Below are positions 1 to 7,822 of a stretch of DNA of 64,000 nucleotides, one piece after another. Under the pieces are notes generated by a model. That model was not told the DNA's origin. It searched no databases and saw only the letters and a list, made by a program, of their open reading frames with translations. The position numbers were made by a program, and so were the translations under genes. Every line of letters begins with the position of its first letter. Position 1 is the stretch's first letter. The DNA comes from UBA5066 sp046331465 (lineage in GTDB: Bacteria > Acidobacteriota > Thermoanaerobaculia > UBA5066), in the NCBI GenBank assembly GCA_046331465.1, contig JAXLQV010000003.1, positions 310,001 through 374,000 on the forward strand, given 5' to 3'.

Positions 1-1854
1 ACCCACGACGGGACGGTCCTCCGGCACATGCGGCCGACCCTCTCGGAGCTCGGCGAGTACGACGGCACCGCGCTGATGGAGTTCAAGACGAAGAAGAACA
101 TCGTCTACCTCCTCAACGTGAAGAACGTCTGCACCTACGAGATGGACGACACGCCGCCCTTCCTCGTGAACCAGGAGGCGATCGACGTCGCCATCGAGCA
201 GTGCCTGATGCTCGGCTGCGACATCGTCGACGAGGTCCACATCGCCCGGAAGCAGTACCTCGACGGCTCGATCCCGACCGGCTTCCAGCGCACGGCCGTC
301 GTCGGCGTGAACGGGAAGATCCCGTTCCGCGGCCGGACGCTCTCCGTCACGCAGGTGACCGTCGAGGAGGACTCCTGCCGAGAGGTGCGCGACCGCGGGC
401 ACTGCATCGTCTGGCGCGCCGACCGGCTCGGGATGCCGCTCATCGAGACCGTCACCGGGCCCGACCTGCGGACCCCCGACGAGGTCGAGGAGGCGATCCT
501 CCTCGTCGGCCGCGTCTGCCGCTCGACGGGGCACGTGAGGACCGGCCTCGGCGCCTCGCGCCAGGACGTGAACGTCTCCGTCCGCGGCGGGCGGCGCGTC
601 GAGATCAAGGGGGTTCCGAAGGCGGGCTGGGCGCCGCGCCTCGTCCACGGCGAGGCGTGGCGGCAGGTGAACCTCCTGAAGCTCCGCGACGAGCTGCACC
701 GGCGCGGCTTCACGACTCCTGCCTCCCTCCGCATCGAGTCGCAGGACGTGACGTCGCTCTTCGCGACGACCGAGATCCCGTACCTCCACCCCGCGGCGTG
801 GGAGCGCTGGGTCGAGGCCGAGAAGATGCGGCCCGGCTTCGAGCTCGGGAAGGGGCCCTACCGGGTGCGCGCGGCGCGCCTCCCGGGGCTCGCGGGGACG
901 CTCTCCTGGCCGACGCAGCCCGAGCACGTCTTCGCGCACGAGCTCTCGGGCCGCATCCGCGTCATCGCGGGCCTCGACCAGCTCCCGAACCTCCTCCACT
1001 CGGAGGCGTGGCCCGACTCGCGCGGGACGCGCTCGGAGCTGAAGCGCCTCCGCGGGCGCCTCCGCTGCGGGCCGGACGACGCGATCGTCGTGGTCTGGGG
1101 CCCCGAGGAGGACACGGTCACGGCGTGCGAGGAGATCCGCCTCCGGTACGTCGACGCCATCAACGGGGTCCCGAACGAGACCCGGCAGCCGTTCGTCGAC
1201 GGCTCGACCGACTTCGAGCGGATCCTCCCCGGCCCCGACCGGATGTACCCCGACACCGACAGCCCGCCGACGCGCGTCACGCGCGACCGGGTGGCACGGC
1301 TCAAGGCGGCGCTCCCCGAGCGGCCGTGGGACCGCGAGAAGCGCTACGCCGACGTGGGCGTTCCCGCCTCGACGGCGCACTTCCTGATCCGCCGCGGCGG
1401 CGCCGCTCTCGTCGACCGCCTCGCGGCGGAGGCGGGCGCCCCGGTCCGCGACGTGGCGTTCCTCTTCGGCGAGAAGCTGAAGGGGCTCCGGAGGGCTTCC
1501 GTCCCGGTCGACGCGGTGCCGGAGGAGAGGTGGGGGGAGCTCCTCCGCGCCTTCGTCGCGACGCCGGTCCTGAAGCAGGCGTGGGAGCCCGTCGTCCTCG
1601 CGATCGCCGCCGAGCCGTCGCGGCCCGTGTACGCCCTGCTCGCCGAGCGGGGCCTCGGCACGGAGCCGCCCGCCTGGCGTGCCGGTATCCCGGCCGCGTT
1701 CGCCGCGGCGACGGAGAAGGCCTACAGGAAGGACGACGCGGAGCTCGTCCGGCGCCTCGCCTTCGCGAGCCTGATGCCGGGCCTTCTCGGGCGCGTCCCG
1801 GCCACCGAGGTCGAGGCCGCCGTCCGCGGCGCGGCCGCGGAGGTGCTCTCGTGA
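1..1854 (+). CDS. gatE: Glu-tRNA(Gln) amidotransferase subunit E (5' partial)
   Basis: Subunit E of the GatDE amidotransferase, which recognises Glu-tRNA(Gln), activates the misacylated glutamate and converts it to Gln using ammonia from GatD. The reading frame is open from base 1; the residues before the first ATG (base 28) already fit the family, so the true start lies upstream and only a short N-terminal part is missing. Visible blocks: the RPTLSELGEYDG segment, the GatB-like core (LIETVTGPDL, NVSVRGGRRVEIKG), the AspRS-like insertion that separates GatE from GatB (about codons 255-415, with HELSGRIRVIAGLDQLPN), and a YqeY-like C-terminal tail. It overlaps gatD by four bases, as expected for a stoichiometric complex. 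The AspRS-like insert argues against GatB. GatDE is known mainly from archaea, so its presence in this bacterial-looking window is odd. Confidence 0.93.
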   Translation, partial: THDGTVLRHMRPTLSELGEYDGTALMEFKTKKNIVYLLNVKNVCTYEMDDTPPFLVNQEAIDVAIEQCLMLGCDIVDEVHIARKQYLDGSIPTGFQRTAVVGVNGKIPFRGRTLSVTQVTVEEDSCREVRDRGHCIVWRADRLGMPLIETVTGPDLRTPDEVEEAILLVGRVCRSTGHVRTGLGASRQDVNVSVRGGRRVEIKGVPKAGWAPRLVHGEAWRQVNLLKLRDELHRRGFTTPASLRIESQDVTSLFATTEIPYLHPAAWERWVEAEKMRPGFELGKGPYRVRAARLPGLAGTLSWPTQPEHVFAHELSGRIRVIAGLDQLPNLLHSEAWPDSRGTRSELKRLRGRLRCGPDDAIVVVWGPEEDTVTACEEIRLRYVDAINGVPNETRQPFVDGSTDFERILPGPDRMYPDTDSPPTRVTRDRVARLKAALPERPWDREKRYADVGVPASTAHFLIRRGGAALVDRLAAEAGAPVRDVAFLFGEKLKGLRRASVPVDAVPEERWGELLRAFVATPVLKQAWEPVVLAIAAEPSRPVYALLAERGLGTEPPAWRAGIPAAFAAATEKAYRKDDAELVRRLAFASLMPGLLGRVPATEVEAAVRGAAAEVLS

Positions 1855-3251
1855 GCGCGAACGGGATGAACGACCCCCTCAAGGGCTACAAGGGGCACGC
1901 CCGCGAAGCCCTCCTGAAGTTCGGCGTGAAGGTCTGGAGCGACGTCCGCGTCGTGAACGACGCCGGCTCGGTCTTCGAAGGGGTCATCCTCCCGCGGAGC
2001 GAGTCGTTCGACGACCTCCACCTCGTGATGAAGCTGAAGACCGGCTACAACGTCGGCCTCCACGTCGACCGGATCGAGCACGTCACCGAGGTCGGCTACA
2101 AGGAGGCGAAGTACAAGATCCCCGAGAAGGAGTTCCCGGCCCGGCCCACGCTGCCGAAGGTGACGCTCCTCGGGACGGGCGGGACGATCGCCTCGCGCCT
2201 CGACTACCGGACGGGCGCCGTCATCCCCGCCTTCACGCCGGGCGAGCTCTACGGCGCCGTCCCGGAGCTCGCGGACATCTGCAACCTGACGACGAAGAAG
2301 ATCTTCGGGGTCTTCTCCGAGAACATGGCGATGGAGAACTACCTCGTCCTCGCGAAGGCGATCGGCGAGGAGATCGCCGCCGGCGCCGACGGCATCGTCA
2401 TCGGGCACGGCACCGACACGATGGGGCACACGGCCGCGATCCTGTCGTTCATGGTGCAGGACTCGCCCGTCCCGATCGTCCTCGTCGGGTCGCAGCGCTC
2501 GTCGGACCGCCCCTCCTCCGACGCCGCGCTCAACCTGATCCACTCGGTGAGGACGGCCGCCTACTCCGACATCGCCGAGGTCGTCATCTGCATGTTCGGG
2601 CCGACCTCCGACCGCTACGGCCTCCTCCACCGGGGGACGCGCTGCCGGAAGATGCACAGCTCCTACCGCTCGACGTTCCGGACGATCAGCGACATCCCGC
2701 TCGCGATGGTGAGCCCGACGTCGTTCACCTACCTGAACGACGACTTCCGCCGCCGCGACAAGGCCCGCGTCCCGAAGATCGACGCCGTCTACGACGACCG
2801 GACGACGATCCTCTACTACTACCCCGGCATGAACCCCGACCTCGTCGACGCCCTCGTCGAGAAGGGGTACCACGGCATCGTCATCGCCGGGACCGGCCTC
2901 GGGCACGTCAACAAGCCGCTCTATCCCGCGATCAAGCGGGCCACGGACGCTGGCGTCCACATCGTCATGGCGGTCCAGACGATCTGGGGCTTCGCCCAGA
3001 TGTACGTCTACGACACCGGCCGCGACCTGATGGACCTCGGCATCGTCCCGCTCGACAACATGATCCCCGAGACGGCGCTCATGAAGCTCTCGTGGGTCCT
3101 CGGCCACACGCGCGAGCGGGCCGAGGTGATGCGGATGATGACGACGCCGATCGCCCACGAGATCACCCCGCGCGAGCCGCACAACGGCTACCTCGTCATG
3201 CAGGGAGGGCTCCCCGAGACGGAGGAGTGGGTGAGGGGGCACTGGAAGTAG
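1851..3251 (+). CDS. gatD: Glu-tRNA(Gln) amidotransferase subunit D (asparaginase-like)
   Basis: Glutaminase subunit of GatDE: releases ammonia from an amide donor and passes it to GatE. The 466-residue product has an N-terminal beta-barrel-like domain (about 1-100) followed by an L-asparaginase fold. Active-site motifs are the first-threonine block LLGTGGTIAS (about 105-115) and HGTDTMGHTAA (about 185-195), with a later AGTGLGHV loop. The GTG start at 1851 is preferred over the in-frame ATG at 1866, because it overlaps the gatE stop as GTGA and has GGAGGTG at 1839-1845. The N-terminal domain and the gatE neighbour exclude a plain type I or II asparaginase. It ends 20 bases from a convergent gene. 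Confidence 0.94.
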   Translation: MSANGMNDPLKGYKGHAREALLKFGVKVWSDVRVVNDAGSVFEGVILPRSESFDDLHLVMKLKTGYNVGLHVDRIEHVTEVGYKEAKYKIPEKEFPARPTLPKVTLLGTGGTIASRLDYRTGAVIPAFTPGELYGAVPELADICNLTTKKIFGVFSENMAMENYLVLAKAIGEEIAAGADGIVIGHGTDTMGHTAAILSFMVQDSPVPIVLVGSQRSSDRPSSDAALNLIHSVRTAAYSDIAEVVICMFGPTSDRYGLLHRGTRCRKMHSSYRSTFRTISDIPLAMVSPTSFTYLNDDFRRRDKARVPKIDAVYDDRTTILYYYPGMNPDLVDALVEKGYHGIVIAGTGLGHVNKPLYPAIKRATDAGVHIVMAVQTIWGFAQMYVYDTGRDLMDLGIVPLDNMIPETALMKLSWVLGHTRERAEVMRMMTTPIAHEITPREPHNGYLVMQGGLPETEEWVRGHWK

Positions 3252-3271
3252 GAGAGCAGCCGGGCGGTCCC

Positions 3272-3754
3272 TCAGCTCCTTCGCCGGATCTCGTCCAGCG
3301 TCGCCTTCAGCGTCGGGAGGGCCGCGAGGTCCTTCGGGCGTCCCAGGCTCTCCTTCACGGCGATGAGCCGCGAGAGCTCCAGGACCGGGACGGCGAGGCC
3401 CGGGAGGTCGAGGGTCACGGTGTCGACGACGAGGTCCTCGTACGCGAGGCCGTCGCCGATCGCGCCGAGGAGGTCGAGCGGGCCGAGCGCCGTCGCGAGG
3501 AGGTGGTGTCCCGGGCCGCGCAGGAGCTCACGGGAGGGCTGGAGAGAGCGCGGGTCGCCACGGTAACGCGCCTCCATCTCCTCGAGGGCGCCGAAGAGCC
3601 GTTCGACGTTCTCCCCGGTCCGGCGGTGGACGACGTCGAGGTCGAAGGTCACGACCGGGGCCCCCTGGAGGACGGCGGCGACGCCGCCGACGACGACGAG
3701 CTCGACCCGGTGGGCGGCGAGCCGTTCGAGCGTGGAGAGGTAGCGCGGAATCAC
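3272..3754 (-). CDS. Nucleotidyltransferase-fold protein (AbiEii/MNT-like)
   Basis: Protein of 160 residues with a nucleotidyltransferase signature near its N terminus: VVVGGVAAVLQG followed by TFDLDVV, the GG and DxD elements that bind nucleotide and metal. Family members include antitoxin/toxin nucleotidyltransferases and uncharacterised stand-alone proteins that act on RNA or protein. The usual His-Gly before the DxD is Gln-Gly here. The GTG start at 3754 overlaps the stop of the small upstream gene as GTGA, so the two are translationally coupled. Longer open frames in this phase run upstream but look like antisense of other genes. Substrate and function are unknown; a toxin-antitoxin role is only a possibility. 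Confidence 0.72.
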   Translation of the reverse strand: MIPRYLSTLERLAAHRVELVVVGGVAAVLQGAPVVTFDLDVVHRRTGENVERLFGALEEMEARYRGDPRSLQPSRELLRGPGHHLLATALGPLDLLGAIGDGLAYEDLVVDTVTLDLPGLAVPVLELSRLIAVKESLGRPKDLAALPTLKATLDEIRRRS

Positions 3755-3987
3755 CTGACGGAGCCGTGCCGCATCCGGGCTCGCAGCGCCTCGACCTCCT
3801 GGGCGGCGGCGTCGGCGGCGGCGAGGCGCTCGGCCGGGCTCATCTCGAGGCACTCCCGGATGAGGGTCCGGTCCACGCCGGCCTCGTCGTATGCGTCGGG
3901 TGCGTTCCCGGCTTCCCGGCCCGTTTCCGGTCCCGTGCTCCCGGTCAAGACGGCCGCCCCGGCCCCGCAAGCGCTCGTGCCATCCAC
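3751..3987 (-). CDS. Small helical protein coupled to a nucleotidyltransferase
   Basis: Protein of 78 residues. The first 35 residues are low complexity; the C-terminal half (DRTLIRECLEMSPAERL followed by a helical stretch) matches a type of short protein often found directly before stand-alone nucleotidyltransferases. It ends with GTGA, shared with the start of the next gene. A -10-like TAGGAT (3999-3994) lies exactly six bases before the GTG start and there is no Shine-Dalgarno, so the message may be leaderless. It may be a partner or regulator of the nucleotidyltransferase; no catalytic motif is visible. A shorter product from a downstream start is possible. Confidence 0.6.
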   Translation of the reverse strand: MDGTSACGAGAAVLTGSTGPETGREAGNAPDAYDEAGVDRTLIRECLEMSPAERLAAADAAAQEVEALRARMRHGSVR

Positions 3988-4122
3988 GCTTCGATCCTAC
4001 GACAGCCGGCGCCGCGTCCGGCGGTCCCGAGAGGAGGACTCCCCGGGGCCGCAGAGGTCGTTCGGCGACGCAGGACGGACCGGTGCGAGCGGCGGCGCCG
4101 GGCGGCGCCGCCGCCTCGACCC
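3988..4122. other. Intergenic gap, porin 3' side
   Basis: This 135-base gap holds the -10-like TAGGAT for the small minus-strand gene and the 3' side of the porin gene. The GC-rich stretch GGCGGCGCCGGGCGGCGCCGCC near 4092-4113 can form short hairpins and may act as a terminator. No gene was recognised. Confidence 0.4.
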
Positions 4123-5304
4123 CTAGAAGAGGTAGAGCGCGTTCAGGAGGACGGTCGGCTGCTGCTTCTTCGTGAAGGCGCCGTCCCGGTCCTCGAAGAC
4201 GGGCTCGTTGGAGAAGTCGACCCTCAGATCGGCCCGGAAGACGAGGTGCGCGCCGGCCCTCAGCTCGGGCGTGAGCGTCACCTCCTCGAGCTTCTGGCGG
4301 GTGCCGGTCCGGACGCCGTCGGCGTCGTCGAAGTGCTCGGCCCGGAGCACGAGGGCGAAGGTCTTCGACAGGTTCGTCCGGAGATATCCCGTCACGCCCC
4401 ACCACGTCGCCGTCTCGCCGCCGGGCGCGAGCCCCTGCTCCGTTCCCCAGTCGAGGTTGAAGCCGACCGTGACCACGTCCGAGGGCTTCAGGGTCGCGAT
4501 GACGTTGAGGAGGCCGCGGTTGTCGGAGTTGTTGCCCGCCTGCTCCGGTCCGTAGAGATACGCCACGGAGAACGTCGCCGCGGGGCCGGGGGTCACCGTC
4601 AGCCCCGCGCCGAGCGACTTCGACGAGTTGTTGTCCTTCACGACGTCCCAGCCGTTCGCGACCAGGACGAGGGCCGAGACGGTATCGGAGAACGCGTAGC
4701 TCGCCTTCAGCCCGGTGTGGGTGACCGGCTCGGCGTACCCGAACTGGAACGACCGCGTCGCGTTGTCGTTGTACCCGTCCCAGCGGTCGACGAACTCGTA
4801 GCCGGCGATGGTGAAGAACTTGCCGGCGTCGAGGCGGAGCCCGTTGCCGACCGGGGCGATCCAGCTGACGTAGGCCTGCTGCAGGTCGAAGTCCTCCGCC
4901 TTCCCGGTGGCCGGGTCGCGGAAGAGCCCGCTCGCGGCGGTCATCCGCGGAATCGACGCTCCCGCGGCGGCGTCGACGCGGAAGCCCGCGTCGCCCGCCT
5001 TCGACACCGATTTCTGGACCACGAGGTCGACGACGTCCACCTTGATCGAGTTGTCGTCGAAGTCGAAGACCCTGTACTGGTTCGTCCCGGAGGCCGGCCG
5101 GTTGAGGTTGTACGACCAGCTCACGGACGCCATGCCGTTCACCGCGATCTCCTCGTACCACTTCGGAGGCGCGGCCGGAGCCGCCGCAGGTGGCGGGGCC
5201 GCGGGCGGCTCCTGGGCCGTCGCCCGGAGCGCCGCCCCGAGAAGGGCCGCGAGGATCGCCTTCGCGGCGGGACACGTCCGGGGTTCTCGTCTCGATCGAT
5301 ACAT
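4123..5304 (-). CDS. Outer-membrane beta-barrel porin (BBP2-like)
   Basis: The 393-residue product has an N-terminal signal peptide (basic start, then AILAALLGAALRATA), an Ala/Pro-rich spacer, and then alternating amphipathic strands to a C-terminal Phe, typical of outer-membrane barrels. The opening (NGMASVSWSYNLN) and repeated strands such as RLDAGKFFTIAGYEF resemble the BBP2/DUF1597 porin-like family. It probably forms a diffusion pore; the substrate is not evident. ATG at 5304 was chosen over GTG at 5319, because AGGGAGTG sits just upstream and the signal peptide starts cleanly there. It lies last in the amt, P-II, porin series on the minus strand, which suggests a link with nitrogen uptake. 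Confidence 0.8.
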   Translation of the reverse strand: MYRSRREPRTCPAAKAILAALLGAALRATAQEPPAAPPPAAAPAAPPKWYEEIAVNGMASVSWSYNLNRPASGTNQYRVFDFDDNSIKVDVVDLVVQKSVSKAGDAGFRVDAAAGASIPRMTAASGLFRDPATGKAEDFDLQQAYVSWIAPVGNGLRLDAGKFFTIAGYEFVDRWDGYNDNATRSFQFGYAEPVTHTGLKASYAFSDTVSALVLVANGWDVVKDNNSSKSLGAGLTVTPGPAATFSVAYLYGPEQAGNNSDNRGLLNVIATLKPSDVVTVGFNLDWGTEQGLAPGGETATWWGVTGYLRTNLSKTFALVLRAEHFDDADGVRTGTRQKLEEVTLTPELRAGAHLVFRADLRVDFSNEPVFEDRDGAFTKKQQPTVLLNALYLF

Positions 5305-5370
5305 GCGCACTCCCTGCACCGGCCCCCTGCGACGGGGGCCGGCGCGCCATTCTCGGCCGTCCTTCGCTGC

Positions 5371-5736
5371 CTAGCTCTTCTGCCCGACGTGGACGGGAGT
5401 CACCGCGTCGCGGTCGACCTCCTTCGTCCGGATCCTCACGACCCGCTCGAGCGGGGTGACGAAGATCTTCCCGTCCCCCACCTCTCCCGTCGACGCGGCG
5501 GCGACGATGGCGTCGATCGTGACGTCGACGAAGGGCTCGGAGACGCCGATGTCGAACCGGATCTTGTCGTGGAACTCGTAGACGAGGGGCTGGCCGCGGT
5601 AGCTCTCGAGAACGGTCTTCTCCCCGCCGTGCCCGGAGACGCGCGAGATCGTGAGCCCTTCCACCTCGGCGGCGAAAAGCGCCGCCTTGACGGCCTCGAG
5701 CTTCTCGGGGCGGACGATGGCCGTGATCATCTTCAT
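5371..5736 (-). CDS. P-II family nitrogen regulatory protein, lacks Tyr51
   Basis: P-II signal-transduction protein of 121 residues. It binds ATP/ADP and 2-oxoglutarate and gates the ammonium channel. It matches GlnB/GlnK throughout: KMITAIVRPEKLEAVKAAL at the N terminus, Lys58, the B-loop TGEVGDGKIFV and the C-loop RIRTKE. In the T-loop, Tyr46 is kept (YRG) but Tyr51, the uridylylation site, is Leu51, and Ser49 is Gln49. Control by UMP addition is therefore unlikely. ATG at 5736 has AAAGGAG at good distance; the GTG at 5754 merely overlaps the amt stop. Position right after amt fits a GlnK-type partner of the transporter. Confidence 0.93.
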   Translation of the reverse strand: MKMITAIVRPEKLEAVKAALFAAEVEGLTISRVSGHGGEKTVLESYRGQPLVYEFHDKIRFDIGVSEPFVDVTIDAIVAAASTGEVGDGKIFVTPLERVVRIRTKEVDRDAVTPVHVGQKS

Positions 5737-5750
5737 GGTGTCTTCTCCTT

Positions 5751-7352
5751 TCACTTCCCGCCCGCGGCGGGGGCGGCCGCGACGCGGACCACGGCAATCG
5801 GCTTGTCCGAGGGGGCCGCGAAGACCGGGAAGGCGACCGGGGAGCCGTCACCGGGGTAGGCGGGGGCCGAGACCTCGTGGAAGTCGAGCCCCTGCATCTC
5901 CTGCTCGGGGGTGACGCGCATCCCGACGAGGAGGTCGAGCGCCTTGAAGAGGGCGAGGCTCGTCAGCCCGACCCAGGCGAGGTTCGCGCCGATCCCGGCG
6001 AGCTGCGCGACGAGCTGGCTCGCGTCGCCATAGAAAAGGCCGGTGACGCCGGCCGCCGATCCGCCGTTCCAGCCGCCGCCGTACGTCCCGTCGGCGAACA
6101 GGCCGAGCGCGACGAGACCCCAGGCGCCGTTGACGCCGTGGACGGCGATCGCGCCGACGGGGTCGTCGATCTTCATCCGGTTCTCGATGAAGAGCGCCGC
6201 CTCGACGACGAGGACGCCCGAGATCGCCCCGATGAGGACCGAGACCGGCGCGTTCACGAAGGCGCACGGGGCCGTGATTGCGACCAGCCCGGCGAGCATC
6301 CCGTTCACCGCCATCGACGGGTCCGGGCGCTTGAACTTCTTCCAGGTGTAGAGGAAGGCCAGGAACGAGCCGGAGGCCGAGGCGAGCATCGTGTTCGTCG
6401 CGACGACCGCGATCCGCAGGTCGGTGCCCGCGAGCGTGGAGCCCGCGTTGAAGCCGAACCAGCCGAAGGCGAGGATGAAGCAGCCGAGGAACGCCATCGG
6501 GACGTTGTGCCCCGGGATCGCCTGCGCCTTCCCCTTGACGTACTTCCCGATCCGCGGTCCGAGGACGTACGCCCCCGTGAGCGCCATGACCCCGCCGGTC
6601 AGGTGGACGACGCCCGAGCCGGCGAAGTCGACGTACCCGTGGCCGAGGCCGGCGTACTTGCCGAGCGTCGCGAGCCAGCCGCCGCCCCAGGCCCAGCAGC
6701 CGAAGACGGGGTAGATCAGTCCCGAGGCGACGAGCGCGTAGATCACGAACGCCGACAGCTTCCACCGCTCGGCCATCGCGCCCGTCGGGATCGTCAGCGC
6801 CGTGTCCATGAAGACCATCTGGAACAGGAAGATCGCGAACGCGGCCACGTCGTACGAGACGCCCGTCAGGAAGAAGCCCGTGCCGCCGAAGAGGCCCTGG
6901 AGGTTCCCGCCGATCGTCGGGCCGAAGAGCTTCGACATCTCGGCGGGAACCGTCAGGGCCGCACCCATCGGCGCGCCCGAGCCGCCCATCTGGAGGGCGA
7001 AGCCCGTCGCCCAGAAGCCGAGGATCCCGAGCCCGTAGACCATGAAGTTCATGGTCATCGTGTGGGCGGCGTTCTTGGCCCGGGTGAAGCCGGTCTCGGC
7101 GAGCGCGAAGCCGGCCTGCATGAACATCACGAGGAAGCCCGCCATGAGCGTCCAGACGAAGTTGAGCGAGACGCGCGTCTGCCCCACGGCCGCGCCGAGT
7201 TCCTCGAGCGTCGGCTGGCCCGCCGTCTTCGCCGTGACGTTCGCGATGCCGCCTGTGCTCGCGCCCGACGGGTCGCTCGCGAGGAGCGACCCGCAGCCGA
7301 GGAGGAGCACCGCCAGGGCGAGAGCCGTCGTGAGCCGCCTGATTCGATCCAT
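5751..7352 (-). CDS. amt: Ammonium transporter Amt
   Basis: Inner-membrane ammonium channel of 533 residues. It starts with a signal-like segment (LALAVLLLGCGSLLAS), then a spacer containing LEELGAAVGQTRVSLNFVWTL, then about eleven membrane helices. Both pore histidines are visible, in SGVVHLTGG and in AIAVHGVNG. AGFALAETGF and FGWFGFNAGST are family blocks. ATG at 7352 is fixed by GGAGG about seven bases upstream; the frame stays open further upstream but codes nothing recognisable. The order amt then P-II is the reverse of glnK-amtB in enterobacteria. A sigma-54-like element and a hairpin lie upstream. The Cys in LLLGC could be a lipobox, which would be unusual for an Amt. Confidence 0.95.
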   Translation of the reverse strand: MDRIRRLTTALALAVLLLGCGSLLASDPSGASTGGIANVTAKTAGQPTLEELGAAVGQTRVSLNFVWTLMAGFLVMFMQAGFALAETGFTRAKNAAHTMTMNFMVYGLGILGFWATGFALQMGGSGAPMGAALTVPAEMSKLFGPTIGGNLQGLFGGTGFFLTGVSYDVAAFAIFLFQMVFMDTALTIPTGAMAERWKLSAFVIYALVASGLIYPVFGCWAWGGGWLATLGKYAGLGHGYVDFAGSGVVHLTGGVMALTGAYVLGPRIGKYVKGKAQAIPGHNVPMAFLGCFILAFGWFGFNAGSTLAGTDLRIAVVATNTMLASASGSFLAFLYTWKKFKRPDPSMAVNGMLAGLVAITAPCAFVNAPVSVLIGAISGVLVVEAALFIENRMKIDDPVGAIAVHGVNGAWGLVALGLFADGTYGGGWNGGSAAGVTGLFYGDASQLVAQLAGIGANLAWVGLTSLALFKALDLLVGMRVTPEQEMQGLDFHEVSAPAYPGDGSPVAFPVFAAPSDKPIAVVRVAAAPAAGGK

Positions 7353-7385
7353 GTTCCGACCTCCGTTCCTTCGTTCTCCGGACCC

Positions 7386-7406
7386 GCCCGGGGCCTTTCC
7401 CCGGGC
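7386..7406 (-). promoter_or_regulatory. Hairpin in the amt leader
   Basis: GCCCGGGG (7386-7393) and CCCCGGGC (7399-7406) form a perfect 8-bp stem around a five-base loop. It lies just downstream of the proposed amt transcription start and 34 bases before the ATG, so it would sit in the 5' leader of the mRNA. Its role is unknown; there is no U-tract. Confidence 0.4.
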
Positions 7407-7418
7407 TCGCCCTCCGAG

Positions 7419-7434
7419 CGCAGGATTGGTGCCG
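7419..7434 (-). promoter_or_regulatory. Putative sigma-54 promoter for amt
   Basis: On the minus strand CGGCACCAATCCTGCG has the GG and GC dinucleotides with exactly ten bases between them, as in TGGCAC-N5-TTGC. Transcription would start about 55 bases before the amt ATG. Nitrogen genes are classic sigma-54 targets, but -12 is CTGC rather than TTGC and no NtrC site was identified. Confidence 0.4.
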
Positions 7435-7535
7435 CGCGCCGGATCGACCCGGCGTGGCCGCGCAAGTGCCTGAACGAGCGCCTCTTGAGCCCTTTCGATC
7501 GGGATCTGCCGGGACGAAAATGAGGCTACGTTTTC

Positions 7536-7568
7536 GTTATATAACATTGAATATTCGACAATATTGTC
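7536..7568. promoter_or_regulatory. Two palindromes spaced 22 bp
   Basis: Perfect palindromes GTTATATAAC (7536-7545) and GACAATATTGTC (7557-7568) have centres 22 bases apart, about two helical turns. They look like operator sites in the divergent control region. The binding protein is unknown. Confidence 0.45.
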
Positions 7569-7662
7569 ACAAACGTTTCTCCAGGGCGCCCGCAGCCGGG
7601 GCGAGGCCTCTGCGGGATCGAGTGGGCTGATCCGAAGGCGAGGGAGAATCCGGAAATCGTAT

Positions 7663-7698
7663 GACAAAATTGTCGTAGTTGACACCAATGACAACATT
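7663..7698 (+). promoter_or_regulatory. Operator-like palindrome over a possible promoter
   Basis: GACAAAATTGTC (7663-7674) differs from the palindrome at 7557-7568 only in its centre. It overlaps a possible -35 TTGTCG (7670-7675); 17 bases later comes AACATT (7693-7698), a weak -10 for the downstream oxidoreductase. Two copies of one operator in one regulatory region suggest a dimeric repressor. Confidence 0.35.
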
Positions 7699-7822
7699 CT
7701 TGTGGCAGCCACGGCCGACCGCCGCCGGCGTCGGGCGCCCGGAGCATCAGCCGGTTCGCCCCGCCGCGACGGGTACGATGCCCGTGACGGCCGCAGCCGG
7801 TCCGCGGCGTCGCGGAGGTCCC

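Larger units (their letters stand above)
7353..7822. other. Divergent regulatory region amt / oxidoreductase
   Basis: A 470-base non-coding gap between divergent genes. From about 7519 to 7720 it is clearly AT-richer than the rest of the window. It holds a sigma-54-like element, a strong hairpin in the amt leader, and three palindromes (7536-7545, 7557-7568, 7663-7674). No gene was recognised. Confidence 0.75.

Noticed and set aside
201..3251. A 1016-codon plus-strand frame running through gatE in a second phase
   Set aside because: Only its 3' part is gatD; the rest is Arg/Pro/Gly-rich sequence of the kind produced by out-of-phase reading of GC-rich genes.
4123..5851. Long minus-strand frame continuing upstream of the nucleotidyltransferase
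   Set aside because: The 859-codon frame is out of phase with the porin and P-II genes; only its last 160 codons are a recognisable protein.
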